From Pomphorhynchus laevis (Eukaryota; Acanthocephala; Palaeacanthocephala; Echinorhynchida; Pomphorhynchidae), in NCBI GenBank assembly GCA_012934845.2, contig WNNJ02000646.1, positions 124,001 to 188,000 on the forward strand: DNA of 64,000 bases. The letters run 5' to 3'. Shown one piece after another: positions 44,476 to 55,629 of this stretch (position 1 is its first letter; each line of letters begins with the position of its first letter). The notes under the pieces are model-generated. The model did not search any database. It was not told where the DNA came from and worked only from the letters and a program-made list of their open reading frames with translations. Made by a program: the position numbers and the translations under genes.

Positions 44476-45258
44476 ATGTCCAACAACGATGACGATATAG
44501 CTAAACATCTAGCAAACATTCCTGACATTGATCCACCGTCGTGTATTTCGGCAAGGTCTATTCAAGCAGAAATAGAAAAATTGCCACTTTTTTCTGATAA
44601 GCTACCAATAAGTTCCATTGTCGACGAGAACATCCAAGATGAATTGTACCATCGAAAAATGAAACAACTGCAGGCTAAATTTTCGTATATACGGCAAGTT
44701 CGCCGTGATGGTAATTGCTTTTACAGGGCATTCGCTTTTCGATTTTTCGAACGATTTAAAAGTGACCATAAAAAATTGACGGATTTGAAAGCAAAAGCTG
44801 GAAAATATAAAGAGAAACTTATTGATTTAAAATATCCAGAAATATCTGTCTGTGATTTTCATGATACTTTTGTTGAATTTATTGACCAGGTAATAAAGAA
44901 TGGTAAATTGGACCTAATGAATACACTAGGGGATAAAGACACATCTTTGTGCGACTATATCGTTGTCGTTTTTCGATTGTATATATCAGTGTATTTACAG
45001 GAACACTCTGAATTCTTCCAGGCATTTTTAACAGGAGATAAGACTTTAAAACAGTTCTGTTCAGATGAGGTTGAACCAATGAGCACGGAAGCTGACCATC
45101 TACAGGTTCTGGCTTTGACCAGTGCACTTGAAGTACCTATTGAAGTTGTTTATCTAGACAGAAGCGTTGGTGATCTTAATATTCATAAAACAGATGAAAA
45201 TTCAGATTCAGATATTAAATTATTGTACAGGCCATCTCATTACGATATTTTGTACTAA
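44476..45258 (+). CDS. OTUB1-like: Otubain-type ubiquitin thioesterase (OTUB1-like), single exon
   Basis: A 260-residue intact frame that aligns along its length with animal otubains (about 270 residues). Otubains are cytoplasmic cysteine proteases of the OTU clan that cleave Lys48-linked ubiquitin chains and inhibit E2 enzymes. Signature blocks are YIRQVRRDGNCFYRAFAFRF (catalytic Asp78 and Cys81), FHDTFVEFIDQV, YIVVVFRLYISVYLQEHSEF, FCSDEVEPMSTEADHLQVLA and LLYRPSHYDILY (catalytic His255). The N-terminal 45 residues are divergent. No intron interrupts it. The ATG is directly preceded by TTACTTTTATAG, which looks like a splice acceptor, so a 5' UTR intron or spliced leader is possible. AATAAA occurs at about 45525. 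I cannot tell an intronless host gene from an expressed retrocopy, but the frame and active site are clearly under constraint. Confidence 0.93.
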   Translation: MSNNDDDIAKHLANIPDIDPPSCISARSIQAEIEKLPLFSDKLPISSIVDENIQDELYHRKMKQLQAKFSYIRQVRRDGNCFYRAFAFRFFERFKSDHKKLTDLKAKAGKYKEKLIDLKYPEISVCDFHDTFVEFIDQVIKNGKLDLMNTLGDKDTSLCDYIVVVFRLYISVYLQEHSEFFQAFLTGDKTLKQFCSDEVEPMSTEADHLQVLALTSALEVPIEVVYLDRSVGDLNIHKTDENSDSDIKLLYRPSHYDILY

Positions 45259-45259
45259 T

Positions 45260-46805
45260 TTTTTATGTGATCTTTTATTCGCATAATCAATCTCAAATGT
45301 ATTTTACTAAAAGTGTTCTAGATACTACTTTTAATGTTTTCATTTTTTTGTGAAGAATTGATGATATTATGAAAGTCTAATTTTTTCGAAAATGCATAAA
45401 TCTTAAATTCTCTAACAATTCGGTAAACAAATACATTACAATTTATTAAATTATATTCAAATTGTGGAAGGAACTGTTCACTTTCTATAAAGTGTAACAC
45501 AGGTTATAACCATTTGTTATATTAATAAAACGATTGAAGTTTTTATATATCATTATAACCTGTGTATAGTTATAGATTAATGGAACGATTGAAGTTTTTC
45601 TATTTCAAAATCGAATTTTCAATTGCCAACTACGATCATCAGAAAAACACAAAAATGCAGAAATATAAGATGATGCAGAAATATAGAAATCATCGGGATT
45701 ATATCATATATAATCCCGATGAAGATAGCAGATAGCTATTGAAAATTTTACTTTGGAATAAATATATAAATAACTATATATCATTGGACCTATAATAAAC
45801 GGGCTTAGTTGTATACCAGCAAACTTTTGCTGGTGAACAACCAAACCCGCTAATTATATGACAATCGCAAAACACGAAAATACTGGACGAAATTTATAAT
45901 ACGATTCGATTTATCCTGACAGCATTTTTGTAAATGTCATACAAAAATATAAAAGGGATTTATATAAGGTTTAAATCACAGTATTGAACACCACAACTAT
46001 TCAATATAGTTGTGGGAGTACAAGCTAGTGATGAAAGCCAATTAGTTCGAAAAGGTGAGTTTGTCATTTGCGACAATCTAATTTTAGCATTTATTTCGCG
46101 GTGCTGACAATCTGATATGAAATGATTCCACGAAGATAGTTTTCATTTGAGAATTTTTTTATATAAGAGATATAAACAACATTTTGAAATTAAATGCAAT
46201 TTTAAAATATATTATTATTTGACGTAAATATATAATTAATGTCATACTAACGCATATAGAAAGTTTGATAACTTAAAAAGATCTTGATTATCACTGCAAC
46301 ATTAAAAAATGGTGATAAGGAGTGAGGATATAACGGCTAAGAAGGTTTGATCAACAACGAAGGACTTTGAGATATATACAAAATGAACTGAAATGTAAAG
46401 ACATTCAGAAGGTATTTCTTTGAAGTTATAAAAATGGACATGTCACTCTTTGCTCTTTGACCGAAGAGAAACAGATAACCATAAGAATATCGGATCATAG
46501 TGGATCTCAATTGTTTGACCTTCAGAAAGATATCAAGCTTGCTCGTGGTAAGCTAGATGCCTCGATCATAATTGAGACCAAGGATCCAATTGTGGTATTT
46601 ATAAAAGGAAAATTTTAAGTCAACTGACGTTGTGCATTTATGAATATGTTGCGTATGCCAATTACAGTATGCTGGTAAGACAGGCCTCTGATTGAATATA
46701 AGGATTAACACCACGAGCTGTCATCAAAGACAAACGAATTGGACGAAATGGACAGTTCAAATGGTAGAAAGTTTATACAATACTAGTATATAATAAGTTT
46801 AAGTT
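45260..46805. repeat. Otubain 3' flank with several hairpins and a short direct repeat
   Basis: About 45505-45546 and 45555-45601 form an imperfect direct repeat (CGATTGAAGTTTTT in both). 45690-45722 is a perfect 15-bp hairpin (TCATCGGGATTATAT, loop CAT). 45797-45845 is a two-part stem (CGGGCTTAGTTGT / ACAACCAAACCCG outside, CCAGCAAA / TTTTGCTGG inside). About 46002-46026 pairs CCACAACTAT with ATAGTTGTGG. 46300-46620 is less AT-rich but matches nothing I know. Confidence 0.7.
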
Positions 46806-46809
46806 TCAG

Positions 46810-47345
46810 AATACGTTTAAGTCTATCCAGGTTACCACCAATTCACCGTAATGGTAAACCCCAGATATTTTACTCGACTCGTGAAGATGGGGAGTGGTTG
46901 AGGCTCCAAAATGGAGGAGAGTGCAGAGAGTGCTAGTCTCTTAAGTTTCTTTTTGGTGGCAAGAACGCCATTAAAGACAACCACCTGTGATTTAGAGGAG
47001 TTTAAAATAAGATTGGATGGGGGCAACTAATCTTTTAATCTTAAAAAGAAACGGCTGATGTCAGAGATTACATCTTTGCACTTGCGTCCAGAGAACAAGG
47101 CTGTGGTATCATCAGGCGTATACCACTAGACGTTGTTCACGTTTAAATATTTTAAAGAGGTTAATGGAGTCAGCAAGATATAAGATTGGAGAAAGTTGGG
47201 AGCCTTGAGGCACACCTGTAATAGGGTAGAATTGACGTGCATCAGGGTCGTCTTCATAGTAGAACCACTTGGTGTACAGCAGTATCTCCACTCTGTTTAC
47301 AATTCTCGCAGGCAGCTCAAGGGCCTAAGATAGGAGATAACGAAG
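46810..47345 (-). mobile_element. Family J LINE fragment (RT)
   Basis: The minus-strand frame 47026-46832 reads SNLILNSSKSQVVVFNGV and FTSRVKYLGFTITVNW. The reverse complement of 47050-47340 covers the VVYADD..TALFSG region back to LELPARIVNRVEILLYTK. Both ends are truncated, without the 3' UTR. It is broken by small indels, one near the YADD box. Confidence 0.85.
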
Positions 47346-47349
47346 GGAA

Positions 47350-49240
47350 TTGGGATGCTTATATATCAATAACTACCGCCTAATAACGAAGTATGCACAT
47401 TGCAGTTGTTGGTTTTAAATCTCTGTGGGATATGCAGATTTTGGAAGCGAAAAACCAGTTTAAAATCGACAAATACATCGCCTTAGTCAATTTTGTCAAC
47501 GTTATTGACAATATAATAATTTATTAGCATGATAATAATATTAATAATCAACATACGTAGGCAGACTTATAATTAGTAACATATAAACCTCAACCGAAAA
47601 AATGTCATAAATAAATGCATAAACCATTATTTCAACTAACAGCATCAACTGCAGTTATATCAAAACTTCAAAAAATAGCAGACATAAAAAACACATTAAA
47701 CAGATAGACATCAAATCTAATGATTCGATTATTAATCGATTATGCATCAACATTCTCTAAGCGAAGATGCGATAACGCAATAAGCGATGCTCAATGGGTC
47801 AATTCCAATTATTAATTAATTGGAATTTTGTAAGGGAGTGATTTAAAATAGTATCGGAATGGAATTAATTTGCATTTAACGATTGTGTATGTCCCCAAAG
47901 TGAAGACACGACAATGTGAATCCTTATTGTTCCAATACTAGTAGCTATCCTATATATACATCTGTATGATACACGTTTTATGAAAACACTCGAAAAAAAC
48001 TATCAATTAGTTAAGGTATATTGTTGACATTTTCGTAGTTTAGCGGATCAAAAACTACATTGGACTATTTGATGTTTAAGCCAAATAGTTACGGACTATT
48101 GGAACTTACCATTTACATATGTCCCTATAAATTCCTTAATATATGCATCATTCGGGATGAAGACGGAAAATTTATAATATCTTTATTTAAAAAGTCAAAT
48201 AAATAGCTGTTTACATGTCAGAAGCCGGTATACGATAACTATTAAACGGAGTATATTCGAAATAAATTTTCCGAACAATAACTGTTGTGCCAACAAAATA
48301 TCAAACGAAACCAGTGGAACAATCAATTGCGTTCATATTTTCTAAATAGAGGATATACAAGAAGATAAATTGATGTAGACCAGAGCGTAAAAATGTAAAA
48401 ATGATAACGTGCAGAATTAAATAAACATTTCGGTATTCAGGAAGCTTTTCAATATATAAAATCAGAAATATCAAAAATACTACAAGATAATAACATAAAA
48501 TCCTAGAAATATTAAAAACAGTACTATTAAAAACAATTAGTATCGAATTGCAGAACTGCACACTATAATTGCACCAATATATGGGAGATATTCAGAGAAG
48601 TTTTACTTTTTTCAAGCTAAAAGGTTTTCCAATCTTATAGGTTTTACGACCGATAGGTTTTTTACTTCGATGTAACGGTATTTAAATGCTCTAAGCAAGT
48701 CCAAAATACAATAAATTTAAAAGAGTTTTGCAAAAGAAAGGCTATACAATTGATCAAAACGTCAATTCTGCCACTTTAGTTGATTTTAATCTACTATTTA
48801 AGTAAATTAAATTAGAATATCCAATTTAATAATAGACACAGTGATTTACAACTACACCATTAGTGTAGTTGCTTATTGTATATAACTTATCAAACGCAAA
48901 ATGTTTTACATACATGTAATTTAAAGTAATTTGAATGCTAAACTTCAAGAAAAGAGGACAACAATGTGCGATCTCTGGAAAGAGTAGAAGTGGATCGGAC
49001 ACTTATTGTGCGATTTTAATATCCGGAATAAACAGAGCACACATTTTTTGAGGCCGTGTAGACAAGTTTATTTTTTTTATTTGTGCTTATGTTACTCTAT
49101 CTTATATTGAAAAAGTCCAAATTCACGAACAAACGTTCTAAATACAATTCAATTGTTAACGTTTGTGTTACAATCAATATTTATAGTATTAAACATATTA
49201 TATTCGTGCAGACAACGGTGAGTCCCAACAGACGGTGCTA
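47350..49240. other. AT-rich intergenic DNA, nothing recognised
   Basis: Two small hairpins (AATTCCAATTA/TAATTGGAATT near 47800-47826; CAACTACAC/GTGTAGTTG near 48848-48870). No gene or element is recognised, and the open frames at 48301-48561 and 49083-49304 look like chance AT-rich frames. Confidence 0.5.
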
Positions 49241-49242
49241 TT

Positions 49243-49376
49243 CGTTAATAATAATATTGTATAATATTATTAATATTAAATATATTAATAATATTATAAT
49301 ATAATATAATATATATTATTATATTATAATATAATATAATAATATTATAATTATAATAATTATTATTATTATTTTT
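49243..49376. repeat. TAATAT/TAA microsatellite, 3' flank of the family C element
   Basis: An almost pure A/T tandem of TAATAT, TATAAT and ATT units. A similar tract lies on the other side of the element (about 52735-52815). Confidence 0.9.
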
Positions 49377-49412
49377 TACCAAGCCAGTTTTAATATTCAA
49401 AAAGTCACTAAA

Positions 49413-52367
49413 TTATTCTTCATTGATTAAACATAAATCCCTTTGAGGACGATTTATAGCTGATCGAGCTCCACGGACACATCGAGAAGTCATCTTTGCA
49501 AGGATAACGCTGATGCCACTACGTAATCTGCTTATTTCATCGTTGTATGAGCTGTTATGACTCCTTGCCATGGAGCCCGCGATTCTCTTTAACAGGATTG
49601 CCGCTTCCGTACCCGCCCCTCCGAGCATCGAAAATACTACGGGAATAAATGACGCATGCTCTATGCTATTTACTCTCTCAAGATACTTCATTTTCTTCCT
49701 TAGTTCATGATATTCGAAGCATGGTCCGATACTCTTACTGGAGTTAGAGGGAGCGTATGCGTTGAACACGCAGATATCAAGGAAAGTACACTCCGTTCTG
49801 TTTCCAAAGATTCCGGAACATGATATGTCAAGTCTCGCTTCACGATCAATAGTTGTACCGTAATTTTGGAAGCATATTTCATCATGCAGAGGGGATAGTT
49901 TTGGCTCGATTGCTACGTTACGACAACATTCGGATAATCTATTCGCTAGAAAATCACGGACGGCATCGTGTCTCATTGATGGCAAGCCGCCTAAAGGGCA
50001 CGAGAAAGTGTGTGATATCGAGTTTTGTTCTTTACATTGGCAGTATTTCGGTGATGAGGGATGGAGAAATCCGTATCTGGTGGCTAGTGCATCTTGAAAG
50101 ACTGTATTACTTATTCTGTAAGAATAACTGTTTGTTGGGTATGTTGACAACCACGAAGATGATCCAGATACTGATGCATGCTCGACGGCATTCTTGAGAG
50201 TAGGGTCGACCTGATTTATAATGTCATTGCGATTCATCCTTTCCGCTTTTAAACGGTTAGCACGAATTTCTTTACATAATCTGTTTTGATTATTTATTAG
50301 ATCTAGCCCCGTAACGTCTCCTAAACATGGCTCGCACACCATACGTGAAACGTTATATTCTTGGTCTACTGAACGCATAGGGTCTTTAACGCCGATACCA
50401 CCATCTCTCAAAGTCATGTTAAACACCCTCCATAGAAGTTCATTTGTTTCAATGTCAATTCCAGTTAATTCAGTTATCATCGATCTTATCGATTGTGCCA
50501 GCGCCTCAAACCACTCAATCGAGCAATGGCATGATCGTTGCATATGTATCCATTTTTGTTGAAGAGATCTTATGAGAGCAACGAAAGCAATCTGTAGCTC
50601 TGAACGACCGATTTGTGTGAGACGAGTAACTGTCTCGATCAACGAACGTACATCAGATTGAATATGCTCTTTTACAAAGTCATCCTTTCCAATGGGAGAC
50701 CCCAATATAGACACGCCATCCATGTCAACAGAAATTTGAAGATCATCAAATAAAGCGTGGAGCGTTTCAGCTATACATCCATTTCCGTATAGTCGACATT
50801 TCGCCGGATTAACGAAGAAACCATATGACGGTCCAATTTTTCGTAGCAGTTCAAACGCCATCTTCACCGTATCAGGATCACCCACCATATTGCCGTCATC
50901 AGCATACCAGCATTGGAGCACATCAGGATACTCCGCAGATATCTTTTGTATCATAGGAAGTGTAGCTGCAGCATAAGCAGACATCGATAAAACATCTCCC
51001 TGTGTAAATCCTTCTTGGGAGAGTATGATTTCATTCCCAATTGTCAATGACGTCGGATTTCTATAGAGGTTTGACAGAATATTCGATAGCGCTGGGCATA
51101 TTTGTGGCATGTTGACCAGGGCAGTTTTTCTGTTGATTCGATTAAATGCATTATCTGCATCAATAGTCAAGACCACCGAATTTGGTTTACTCGATAACAA
51201 ATCACGTAAGGCATGGACTACACATTCAGTACCTGCGCGCTGACCAGCACAAAACTGTGTTTTACCGCATATCTGTTGTAGCTGTGGCCGTGCAACATCA
51301 AGTATGACTTTCGATACGATACGTCTTGAGACATCACCTATTCCAATTGGACGCACACCTGGATTCTTACTTAATGCAATAAGGCGGCTTGTCGTAAAAG
51401 CTTTGATCGACTCATCAGAAACTTCCTTAGTAGCGATTCGTTGAGCAAACAATGCTAGCGCATCCGATAATTTTTGTGACTTCGTACCGAAATTCGAAAG
51501 CATTTCGGTCCATGCTTTCGCGTCCATTCCAGAAGGTCCTGCACTACCCTTTGTTCTCTTAGCAGCCTCAATTATTTTTGATCCGTCAATACTCTCGAAA
51601 GCAACTTGGTTGAAGTCATGTATTTCGGTTATTGGTTGAGTGACTAGTGCTTCCTCATGTATGTCAGCTGGTTGTGGATGCTTATCAATAAGTATCTGTC
51701 TCACTGATTTACCACATGTTAAAGTATCCAGGCCCATTGGCACGTCTTGTCCATACTCTGTCTTGATTAATTTCATCGCTGCCATTATCTTACCATTGAG
51801 AACAAACTTCCGAAATAGCTTCGTTGTATCGTTGGTTATATTGTTGTGTGATTTTTTTACGTCAAGGCGCTGGAGATATCTAGCTTCGTTTAGTAGAGAT
51901 GATATGTCTCCAGAGGACCAGCTAGCGAGACATCTTGCTAATAAAGCCTTGAGCTTTCGTGTATTCGAATATCCACTACGTTGTAGAACTAATCGACAAA
52001 GTGATATTGCACGTATGAGTGAATCCGTGTTTGATGATGCTCCCTCATATATTCGAGTAAGTTCAGCGATGAAAATTTTCGATTCAGAACAACGTGGCAA
52101 TCGAAACAGATTAGGTTTCCATAGAATTACCTCATCGTACACTTCATCCATTTGGACAGCATTTTTGGTTGGAACGTCGCCAGACTCTGTGAAAATAAGG
52201 ACATTATCGCCCTCTAGTGTAGGTACTTCTAGTCGATTTGAGCAGTTCCTAGCAAGGCAGTCCATACACGATTTTCCAGACCTTGCGCATTTACACCCCT
52301 TGCAGCGTGCCGCTTGGCCATTGCATGTACAGCATCTGGGCATATCAGCAGGCTTTCCCCGAGGCAT
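49413..52367 (-). CDS. Family C: CXC zinc domain, reverse transcriptase, C-terminal nuclease-like protein
   Basis: An uninterrupted 984-residue frame. Residues 12-43 are a cysteine array, RCCTCNGQAARCKGCKCARS continuing to CMDCLARNC, similar to CXC (tesmin/TSO1-like) DNA-binding motifs. The RT spans about 270-560: SRLIALSKNPGVRPIGIGDV, AGQRAGTECVVHAL, TIDADNAFNRI (motif A, 401-411), SQEGFTQGDVLSMSAYAAAT (motif B, 450-469), WYADDGNMVGD (motif C, YADD 488-491) and FFVNPAKCRLYG. The C-terminus has a CxC...H...C knuckle (776-790), a MRHDAVRDFLANRL block, then DREARLDISCSGIF and TFLDICVFNAYAPS (841-874). This order, RT then zinc knuckle then a PD-(D/E)XK-like domain, resembles restriction-endonuclease-type non-LTR elements (R2/R4/NeSL group). 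No apurinic endonuclease is present. The catalytic residues of the RT are intact. The clade is uncertain. Confidence 0.88.
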   Translation of the reverse strand: MPRGKPADMPRCCTCNGQAARCKGCKCARSGKSCMDCLARNCSNRLEVPTLEGDNVLIFTESGDVPTKNAVQMDEVYDEVILWKPNLFRLPRCSESKIFIAELTRIYEGASSNTDSLIRAISLCRLVLQRSGYSNTRKLKALLARCLASWSSGDISSLLNEARYLQRLDVKKSHNNITNDTTKLFRKFVLNGKIMAAMKLIKTEYGQDVPMGLDTLTCGKSVRQILIDKHPQPADIHEEALVTQPITEIHDFNQVAFESIDGSKIIEAAKRTKGSAGPSGMDAKAWTEMLSNFGTKSQKLSDALALFAQRIATKEVSDESIKAFTTSRLIALSKNPGVRPIGIGDVSRRIVSKVILDVARPQLQQICGKTQFCAGQRAGTECVVHALRDLLSSKPNSVVLTIDADNAFNRINRKTALVNMPQICPALSNILSNLYRNPTSLTIGNEIILSQEGFTQGDVLSMSAYAAATLPMIQKISAEYPDVLQCWYADDGNMVGDPDTVKMAFELLRKIGPSYGFFVNPAKCRLYGNGCIAETLHALFDDLQISVDMDGVSILGSPIGKDDFVKEHIQSDVRSLIETVTRLTQIGRSELQIAFVALIRSLQQKWIHMQRSCHCSIEWFEALAQSIRSMITELTGIDIETNELLWRVFNMTLRDGGIGVKDPMRSVDQEYNVSRMVCEPCLGDVTGLDLINNQNRLCKEIRANRLKAERMNRNDIINQVDPTLKNAVEHASVSGSSSWLSTYPTNSYSYRISNTVFQDALATRYGFLHPSSPKYCQCKEQNSISHTFSCPLGGLPSMRHDAVRDFLANRLSECCRNVAIEPKLSPLHDEICFQNYGTTIDREARLDISCSGIFGNRTECTFLDICVFNAYAPSNSSKSIGPCFEYHELRKKMKYLERVNSIEHASFIPVVFSMLGGAGTEAAILLKRIAGSMARSHNSSYNDEISRLRSGISVILAKMTSRCVRGARSAINRPQRDLCLINEE

Positions 52368-52474
52368 GTGTTATGTTTTTCCGTAAACTGATATTTCTCG
52401 TTGGGTTTATCGTTGGGTTATGTTGTAAGTAGTTGTTAGTTAGCAGCAATGTCCAATTAATAATAATAATTTTC

Positions 52475-52650
52475 TTGTCGTGAGGTTGTCGTGAGGTTGT
52501 CGTGAGGTTGTCGTGAGGTTGTCGTGAGGTTGTCGTGAGGTTGTCGTGAGGTTGTCGTGAGGTTGTCGTGAGGTTGTCGTGAGGTTGTCGTGAGGTTGTC
52601 GTGAGGTTGTCGTGAGGTTGTCGTGAGGTTGTCGTGAGGTTGTCGTTAGG
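52475..52650. repeat. 11-bp minisatellite, 16 units
   Basis: TTGTCGTGAGG is repeated 16 times without interruption; the last unit reads TTGTCGTTAGG. It lies 108 bases upstream of the start codon of the family C element, on the 5' side. On the element's own strand the unit is CCTCACGACAA. Confidence 0.97.
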
Positions 52651-52734
52651 ATATGTTATTTTATTGTATTTACTTTAGATTGTATGTTTATAAGAAACCA
52701 AAATTTTTTTAGGTCAATAATATTTTTTTTAGGT

Positions 52735-53230
52735 TTATAATAATTATAATAATATTATAATATATTATAATATAATATAATATATTAATAATATTATAAT
52801 ATAACTCTAATAATATTGTATACAATGTATATTCAACATATGTTATATGTTGAATATATATTATAAAAAATGATATAATTTGTATATAATCTTTTATAAT
52901 TATTTATTATTTATCTTTATTTTTATTTATATAAAAATAAAGATAAGTAAATAAATAATAAAATAATTTCAGGCAAACAATAGTATTAAATTCTCACTTA
53001 TTACAAACACACGGTATGATGTTTAATAGTTTTGAAAAAAAGAATAAATTTACTTGAAAACAAAAAGCCGGGTATTTATAATTTAAAATTTAGTAACATT
53101 TTATAGTATAAGTGATTTGAGCGCATTAACATCGAACAAATAGACACAATGTTACTAATGTGCTTTGCATTCGCATATTTCGATTAAAAAACTATAGATG
53201 ATAATTTAATATTTTAAATAAAGAAAACAA
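52735..53230. repeat. TAA-rich microsatellite and two perfect hairpins
   Basis: 52735-52815 is a TAATAT-type tract like that on the other side of the family C element. 52828-52858 (TATATTCAACATAT, 14-bp stem, loop GTT) and 52911-52946 (TTATCTTTATTTTTAT, 16-bp stem, 4-base loop) are perfect inverted repeats. Confidence 0.85.
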
Positions 53231-53232
53231 TA

Positions 53233-53472
53233 AAGGAATAGGAGCCACAACCTGATAACATATCAGTTACTCCTGATGATCTGCAATCCATTCTCTTTAT
53301 ACATATATGTTATTTATTGGTCAATTCATAAATATAGACAATAATTTAAATTTCAATTAAAAATTTTAACTAGATATAAATTTAAATTGTTTAAAATCTT
53401 GTATAATCATTAATTATTTATCTTTATTTATATCTAGTAAAAATACATAGACTCAGCTTTCTTATCTGACTC
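53233..53472 (+). repeat. Dispersed hairpin repeat, copy B
   Basis: Core AGGAATAGGAGCCACAACC, then the perfect hairpin CTGATA-ACA-TATCAG, then TCCTGATGATCTG; tail TTATTTATTGGTCAATTCAT and an end near TACATAGACTCAGC. Confidence 0.82.
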
Positions 53473-53474
53473 AT

Positions 53475-55625
53475 TTATTATTATTTTTAAATATTATTGC
53501 TGTAAATTCTTATCAAAATAATATTACAAAGATATAAAATTAATAGATAAAGAAATTATAAAAGCGTAATAATCATTTCTAGCTTTCAATTTTGAACTGT
53601 CAAACTGTCTAATTAAATAAATTTCATCTGTCTAAAAAATTATTTCTGAATTAAAGTATTTATAATTATTTATATAATTATGAATTATAATTTTATTTAC
53701 AAATAAATAATTTGATATTAATTATTTATACTTTGACTTTTATCTGATTGTAAATATTCTATCATCTCAATTTTTGTATAATATAGTTTAAAGACGATAA
53801 ATCGTTTATATTAAACTATTTATATTATGCTATTTATAAGTATATTTATAAACTATTTATAAATAGTTTATATTACAAATAAAAAATAGTAAACTATTTA
53901 TATTACAAATCGTTTTTATATATATTTTTATACATACCATACCTTTAGCTTAGAGTTTACATAAATTTAGCACATTACTTTCAGACCAAGTCAGAATCAT
54001 TGCTAGAAATTAAATAAAATGTCATTTTTTGTATATAATGAAATTAAATTTTATTTTAAAATCAAATTTACAAGATCATTATAGAAATATTAATAATAAA
54101 TATTAATATTAATAATTAATATTCATAATAAATTTGGAAGTCAAAAGAGCGCAGCAAACCTTAAAAGCATACAAATTAATAATTTGTTATCGATTTAACT
54201 GTACACCTACATATACCAAAAGTGACTCTGTTACCTATATACATAAAAGGTAGCATGAAATCTCTTAAAAAATAAAAATTTTAAAATAAAAATATATCTT
54301 CCAAAAAGTAACGTTTGAGTGATTATAAATGTACAAATTAATGTATTTTCACAAAAGTTAAAATACAACGTCAAATGATTTTATTTTTATGTAAGTTTTT
54401 GTGTTAATATAAATATTCGCACCATAAAAACTATTTTTTCATCATCCAATTAAACGTTGATAATCAACGTTTTCGTTATTCAATCAAATTTTAGAATATT
54501 AATTTATATCAGATTGCAAAAACCTAATGTTTTTTCTGTTTTTTACTAACATGTTAACATCAATAAGCTTCCTTAGATAACTAATCAAAAGAATGAAATT
54601 GATATTTCCGTTAATTATGCAATTCTACTGTTAATTTCAATTTACACTACTAATTTTACGAAATAATCCCATTTTGGTTAAAGCTTCACAGCTTCTGTAT
54701 TTTTGATTCATTACAAAGAATCAAAAATATAAATATCAAATTACCGATTTCTCTAGCATGTAATTAGAGCTAAAATCAAGATATAATTATAATCCTTTTT
54801 AAAGTTTATTGACGTGATTGTCATTTATCATTTATTTCACTCAAAATTTAATTACATGTTATCTTCTCTGCAGTAAAAACGCTCAATTTTTATTGGCTGC
54901 AGGCATTAAAAATGTAACCAATTAAAAAGAACCTTAAAACGAATATATTAAAATACTACACAGCTGCTGTATTCAAAAATTACGTTCATCGATCTATCGA
55001 ATCTTTTGAAAAGCCATACAAACTATTTGGTAAGCGTTGAATTTTAGCAAGATTTTTGTTAGCTATTAACAATATGCTTTTGAGATTTTAATAAACATTT
55101 GAAATTTTATTGGCAGTAGATAAAATTGTAAAATTGTTATGCATCAAAATTATCAAATTATATTCACTCAATTCTGGAAAAGTTTAAAATACAAATTTTT
55201 ATCTATCAAAAGCACATTATGTATGAAATGTTAAGGAATGCTAAGGTAATTAACATTTCTGTTAAATGTTAAAGAGATGTATTTACACGCTAAAGCTAAT
55301 AAGGTTAGTAGCAATTGAGTTATTAGAAATAATAATTTAATTAAATAATGACTTGAGCAAAAAGTTATTATTTTTTAAAATAATAATATAGTCAGAAAAT
55401 AATATATTCAATGAAATAAATTTTAAGGAGATATTTTGTTTTTAAATAAATACATAAATTATTCAGGGCGTTTAAACATTATGAGGAATTGAAATATAAA
55501 TCAACCAAATATTATTAAAATATTTATTTGCAATATACAAATCAACAAAATAATTGAAAAGTACTGGTGACGTTATATTAATAAGAAAAAATTTTATACA
55601 ACTTTGTTTTCAATTGACACGAACA
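53475..55625. other. AT-rich intergenic DNA, nothing recognised
   Basis: Self-complementary TATTTATAAATAGTTTATA runs near 53810-53900. No gene or named repeat is seen. Confidence 0.5.
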
Positions 55626-55629
55626 GGAA

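Larger units (their letters stand above)
49380..52660 (-). mobile_element. Family C retroelement, apparently intact
   Basis: It comprises one long open frame (49413-52367) on the minus strand, a short 3' UTR (about 49380-49412), and about 100 bases of leader preceded by a 16-unit minisatellite (52475-52650). TAA-rich microsatellite DNA borders both ends, as if the element had inserted into a (TAA)n-like tract. A second, truncated copy at 4790-5165 shows it is dispersed. The exact ends and target duplications cannot be fixed from one copy. Confidence 0.75.

Noticed and set aside
51640-52386. A 248-codon plus-strand open frame over the start of the CXC element
   Set aside because: It is antisense to the 984-codon frame, whose RT and zinc motifs are clear; the plus-strand translation has no recognisable domain.
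52475-52650. Regular array that might be taken for a CRISPR
   Set aside because: Units are contiguous 11-mers with no spacers, and the context is eukaryotic.
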